Shown: positions 62,601-64,000 of the stretch, piece after piece
Position numbering within the stretch: position 1 is the first letter of the stretch
How the letters are laid out: each line of letters opens with the position of its first letter
Origin: Sciurus carolinensis
Lineage: Eukaryota > Chordata > Mammalia > Rodentia > Sciuridae
Assembly (NCBI RefSeq): GCF_902686445.1
Contig: NC_062226.1
Span: forward strand, 13,922,001-13,986,000
Length of the DNA stretch: 64,000 nt
Direction of reading: 5' to 3'
Position numbers and translations under genes: made by a program
Notes under the pieces: model-generated
Databases searched by the model: none
What the model was told of the DNA's origin: nothing
What the model saw: the letters and a program-made list of their open reading frames with translations, nothing else

Positions 62601-63838
62601 ATCTATCATTGAACTCAGGGGCACTTAACCACTGAGCCACATCCCCAGCCCTTTTAGCATTTACTTAGAGACAGGCTCTCACTGAGTTGCTTAGGGCCTC
62701 ACTAAGTTGCTGAGGCTGGCTTTGAACTCATGATCCTCCTGCCTCAGCCTCTCAAGCCACTGGGATTACAGGCGAGTACCACCAGCTACCTATAGGCACT
62801 TGACTGTTATTTTGATGCTTAACTAGTTTTAGTCTACGATTAACTTCAAGACGGCTGAGTTGTAAAGCAAGAAGAAAAGGAGCACAGAGTCACACCCATT
62901 ACTTTCCAGCCTCACTAACTCTCTTCAACCTGTACCTATAGACAGAAGGGGGGAAATTCAGATAAGACACATTTTCTGAGCATCTACTATATTTACTGGG
63001 GTATGCATTGTTTATATTTCATCTCATTTAATCCTCACAACAACCCCATGAGTTGGCATAATGCCATTTTATAATTCAGAAAACTGATGCCTCAAGAAGG
63101 GAAGCAGATGTGACTCAGTTGTACAGCATGCTCAAGGCCCTGGGTTTATCCCTAGCACTGACAAAAAACAAGAGGAAAAGGAGGAAGAGGAAGAAGAGAC
63201 AAACTGGTCAAGATCACATACATAGTAAATGGCATAGTCAACACTCAAACCCCAGCCTAGTTCCAAGTCCAGTGCTCTTTCTAGTATATCACAGCTGCTT
63301 CTAGAAAACTGCCCAGTGCTTGGAATAGCCTCCTCCTTAACTTAAGAAGAAAGAGAGATGGGTCAGCAATTTGGAGACTTAAATTGCAAACCTGCAGGGT
63401 TCCATATTCCTCTTACCTTAACACCTCCAGCAAACCACCTATCTCTCTGGGCCTCACCTCATACCCCTTTTATGCCCTCATACACCACTTGACATTTTCA
63501 GGCCCTGGGGCAGGATCATTCAGGGGATCATTTGGCCTCACTTCTTGTATCACCCCAAGCAGACAGCTGTAGAGTTCATCATTGGACAGGCAGGTTAGTG
63601 AGAGGCGAGAGAAGGGCCCCGTGTGGCCCCCTGGAGCTTCTTAGAGCTTCCCAAGTCTCTGAGGCAGTATGATAGCCCCTGCACTATACCTGGCAATGTC
63701 TCTGGCAATTTGCTCATTGGGACAGTTGACAAAGACGATGGAGTGAGTGCCAGAGATATAGCTGCCGGTGATGGCTGAGTGAAGCTGTAGGCTAAGGGTC
63801 CTGAGCATGGGGTACACCAGAAAAGAAGCTGCCAGGAT
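54221..63838 (-). CDS. CUTAL: CUTAL, CutA-like protein (five 3' exons; 5' end outside window)
   Basis: Member of the CutA1 family: small ferredoxin-fold proteins that form tight trimers, linked to divalent-cation tolerance in bacteria and of unclear role in animals. In transcription order the exons are 63838-63690, 59868-59809, 58231-58186, 57928-57879 and 54323-54221, giving 408 nt (135 residues and a stop) with all four junction phases compatible and GT/AG borders. A hydrophobic segment (ILAASFLVYPMLRTLSLQL) precedes the CutA core. Core landmarks: FVNCPNEQIARDIAR, LAKKLAASVNILPKT, WKGEIEEATEIL, HPFEIPEV and YLKWLEE. Against CUTA as I remember it, the core cysteine in LAACVN is serine and HPYE is HPFE. 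It lies tail to tail with PHF19; PSMD5 probably starts head to head beyond the right edge. The human copy is, as I recall, catalogued as pseudogene CUTALP. Paralog CUTA (human chr 6) is less likely given the synteny. Confidence 0.9.
54490..54720 (+). repeat. MIR relic
   Basis: AGAATATCACAGACATGGGTTC, TACTAGTTGTAAGGACTATG and GATTGCTGAGGACTAAATAA approximate the MIR order; strongly diverged. Confidence 0.5.
54836..54942 (+). mobile_element. Well-preserved ID SINE
   Basis: GGGGCTGAGAAGATAGCTCA, GCTAGTAGAGTGCTTATCTT, CCTGAGTTCGATCCCCAGTA, and an A-rich tail with C interruptions. Confidence 0.95.
55755..56010. mobile_element. MER5-like relic interrupted by a SINE
   Basis: Left half GTTGCACATTTGAGTCAACC, GGGGTGCTTTTTAATA; right half resumes after the SINE with CCATGTTTTGTCCCCATCC. 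A neighbouring relic with similar ends spans about 56020-56170. Confidence 0.55.
55810..55941 (+). mobile_element. B1/7SL-like SINE nested in the MER5-like relic
   Basis: AGCTGGGGTACAGCTGTAGT, AGTTGAGGCAGGAGGACCCT, GGGCAACATAGCAAGACCCC, AACAATAACAAC tail. Flanked by AATACCATG at 55810-55818 and 55933-55941. Confidence 0.85.
56605..56805 (-). mobile_element. B1-dID-type SINE
   Basis: Long poly(T) left, GGAAATTGAACCCAGGGGCA, ACTTTGAGACAGGGTCTTGC, TCTGCTGGGATTACAGGCAT. Confidence 0.95.
57183..57278 (+). mobile_element. ID SINE
   Basis: AAAATTCAGTGGTAGAGTGC, TTGCCTAGCATGCAGGAGAC, CCTGGGTTCAATCTCCAGTA, AATAAATAAGTAAAT tail. Confidence 0.92.
57360..57595 (-). pseudogene. Retrocopy of an unidentified mRNA with target-site duplication
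   Basis: AAAACAGTTAAC at 57360-57371 and 57584-57595 flanks T23 (57374-57396) and about 187 bp of unique sequence. On the - strand the insert ends AATAAATTTGTGTCTG before an A23 tail, so it is the 3' end of a polyadenylated RNA put in by L1 machinery. The parent is not recognised, and no SINE promoter boxes are present. Confidence 0.85.
57879..57928 (-). CDS. CUTAL: CUTAL exon (LIKTKTSKVLKLSSFI)
   Basis: Acceptor CTTTTACAG at its 5' side, donor GTAAGA. 50 bp, starts in phase 0 and ends in phase 2. Corresponds to the CutA helix following strand 3. Confidence 0.9.
58186..58231 (-). CDS. CUTAL: CUTAL exon (FFWKGEIEEATEILL)
   Basis: 46 bp with acceptor CTTTTCCAG and donor GTGAGT. Its first base completes the codon split with the preceding exon. 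Carries the family WKGxIEE motif. Confidence 0.9.
58504..58592 (-). mobile_element. ID SINE
   Basis: T-rich left, GGGATCAAACCCAGGGTCTC, CTAGGCAAGCTCTCTACCAC, TGAGCTACACCCCAGCC. Confidence 0.92.
58930..59118 (+). mobile_element. B1-dID-type SINE
   Basis: GTTGGGCACAATGGCACAAG, CCTGTAATCCCAGCAGCTTG, AGCAAGACCCTGTCTCTAAA, GGGTTGGGGATGTGGCTCAG, truncated after TGAGTTCAATT. Confidence 0.95.
59338..59446 (-). mobile_element. ID SINE
   Basis: T-rich left, CTTGGGATTGAACCCAGGGT, CTTGCACATGCTAGTAAGTG, CTCTACTGCTGAGCTACC. Confidence 0.92.
59809..59868 (-). CDS. CUTAL: CUTAL exon (TILAKKLAASVNILPKTSS)
   Basis: 60 bp; acceptor TTTGCTTTAG, donor GTGAGT. Its first base completes the Arg codon from the preceding exon, and the last two bases start a Leu codon. 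Carries the CutA strand-2 motif. Confidence 0.92.
60632..60962 (+). mobile_element. MLT1-like (MaLR) LTR relic
   Basis: GTTATGGTTTGAGTGGTCCC start, ATTATAAGAAAAGAGAGACC, CACCATGTGACATTCTCTGC, CCTAGCCTCCAGAACCATAA, and a TATAGCAACAGAAAACAGCC end. Confidence 0.8.
61470..61590 (-). mobile_element. ID SINE
   Basis: T-rich left, GTGCTAAGGATGGAACCCAG, AGGCAAGCACTCTACCACTG, AGCCACAATCCCA, then a CT-rich microsatellite. Confidence 0.9.
62595..62790 (-). mobile_element. B1-dID-type SINE
   Basis: ATTGAACTCAGGGGCACTTA, ACAGGCTCTCACTGAGTTGC, CTGGCTTTGAACTCATGATC, CACTGGGATTACAGGCGAGT. Confidence 0.95.
62965..63080 (-). repeat. MIR relic
   Basis: TTTCATCTCATTTAATCCTC followed by ACAACAACCCCATGAG is the reverse-oriented MIR landmark. 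Confidence 0.75.
63103..63200 (+). mobile_element. ID-like SINE, degraded
   Basis: GATGTGACTCAGTTGTACAG, GCCCTGGGTTTATCCCTAGC, then an AAGAGGAAAAGGAGGAAG tail. Confidence 0.7.
63690..63838 (-). CDS. CUTAL: CUTAL exon with hydrophobic segment and first CutA strand
   Basis: 149 bp; acceptor TTTTCCACCATGTAG, donor GTATAG, ends in phase 2. Codes 49 residues: the hydrophobic ILAASFLVYPMLRTLSLQL, then SGTHSIVFVNCPNEQIARDI. The hydrophobic part matches the position of the membrane or signal segment in CUTA. An upstream exon with the start codon must lie beyond 64000. Confidence 0.9.
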
Positions 63839-64000
63839 CTACATGGTGGAAAAGAAAAGCACAGGTCAATGACTTCCAGCTCAAGCAGACTGTAACCAAG
63901 GTTGATATTTTTTTCACCCCTTTACCCTATCTATAAAATTACCTCTGAGATGTGCATTGAGTTTTTAGAGTTTAAACAAAGTTTTCATATTTTCCTCTAC

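Larger units (their letters stand above)
59869..63689 (-). other. CUTAL intron
   Basis: 3.8 kb with an MLT1-like LTR (60632) and a fragment of a similar LTR near 60010-60130, ID and B1-dID SINEs (61470, 62595, 63105), a CT-rich run near 61600-61650 and MIR fragments near 62965-63080. No other exon recognised. Confidence 0.8.

Noticed and set aside
59900..64000. PSMD5 first exon expected near the right edge
   Set aside because: Synteny predicts it, but I found no PSMD5-like coding sequence or CpG island before 64000, so it must lie outside the window.

Overview
This is a piece of mammalian nuclear chromosome, not bacterial or plasmid DNA. Its genes are split by introns with GT/AG borders, it carries CpG-rich promoter blocks, and more than half of it is intron, intergenic DNA and dispersed repeats. 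The repeats point to a squirrel-family rodent (Sciuridae: marmot, ground squirrel or tree squirrel). There are many tRNA-derived ID elements and composite B1-dID-type SINEs (a 7SL/B1-like head joined to an ID-like tail) in both orientations, alongside old MIR, MER5, L1, MLT1 and MLT2 relics.

The gene order matches the TRAF1 - PHF19 - CUTAL stretch that lies on human 9q33.2, next to C5 and PSMD5. From left to right: the last coding exon and 3' UTR of TRAF1 (+ strand, 1709-1927 coding); about 26 kb of intergenic DNA holding a 36-bp minisatellite (4160-4518), a 3.3-kb class I endogenous retrovirus with both LTRs but no visible pol (5590-8899), a second GC-rich block (15.6-16.2 kb) and a retrocopy of an unidentified mRNA (18174-18700); the CpG-island promoter of PHF19 (about 28.4-29.8 kb); and the whole PHF19 gene (+ strand, 14 coding exons from 31398 to 46554, 583 codons, reading frame verified across every junction), with a 3' UTR ending near 48650.

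Beyond PHF19 and pointing at it (- strand) are five exons of CUTAL, a CutA-family gene. They join in frame from 63838 down to a stop at 54221; the 5' end lies outside the window to the right. The human counterpart is, as I recall, catalogued as a pseudogene (CUTALP), so an intact frame here is the most notable gene-level observation. PSMD5 would be expected just beyond the right edge.

The genes are functionally separate. TRAF1 is an adaptor in TNF-receptor signalling, PHF19 brings PRC2 to chromatin, and CUTAL belongs to a family of small trimeric proteins. I found no undescribed multi-gene system. The observations most worth a second look are intact CUTAL; an in-frame stop placed exactly at the PHF19 exon-6 donor, followed by a GC-rich tandem repeat; telomere-like hexamers inside a young L1 insertion; and two retrocopies of unidentified mRNAs.
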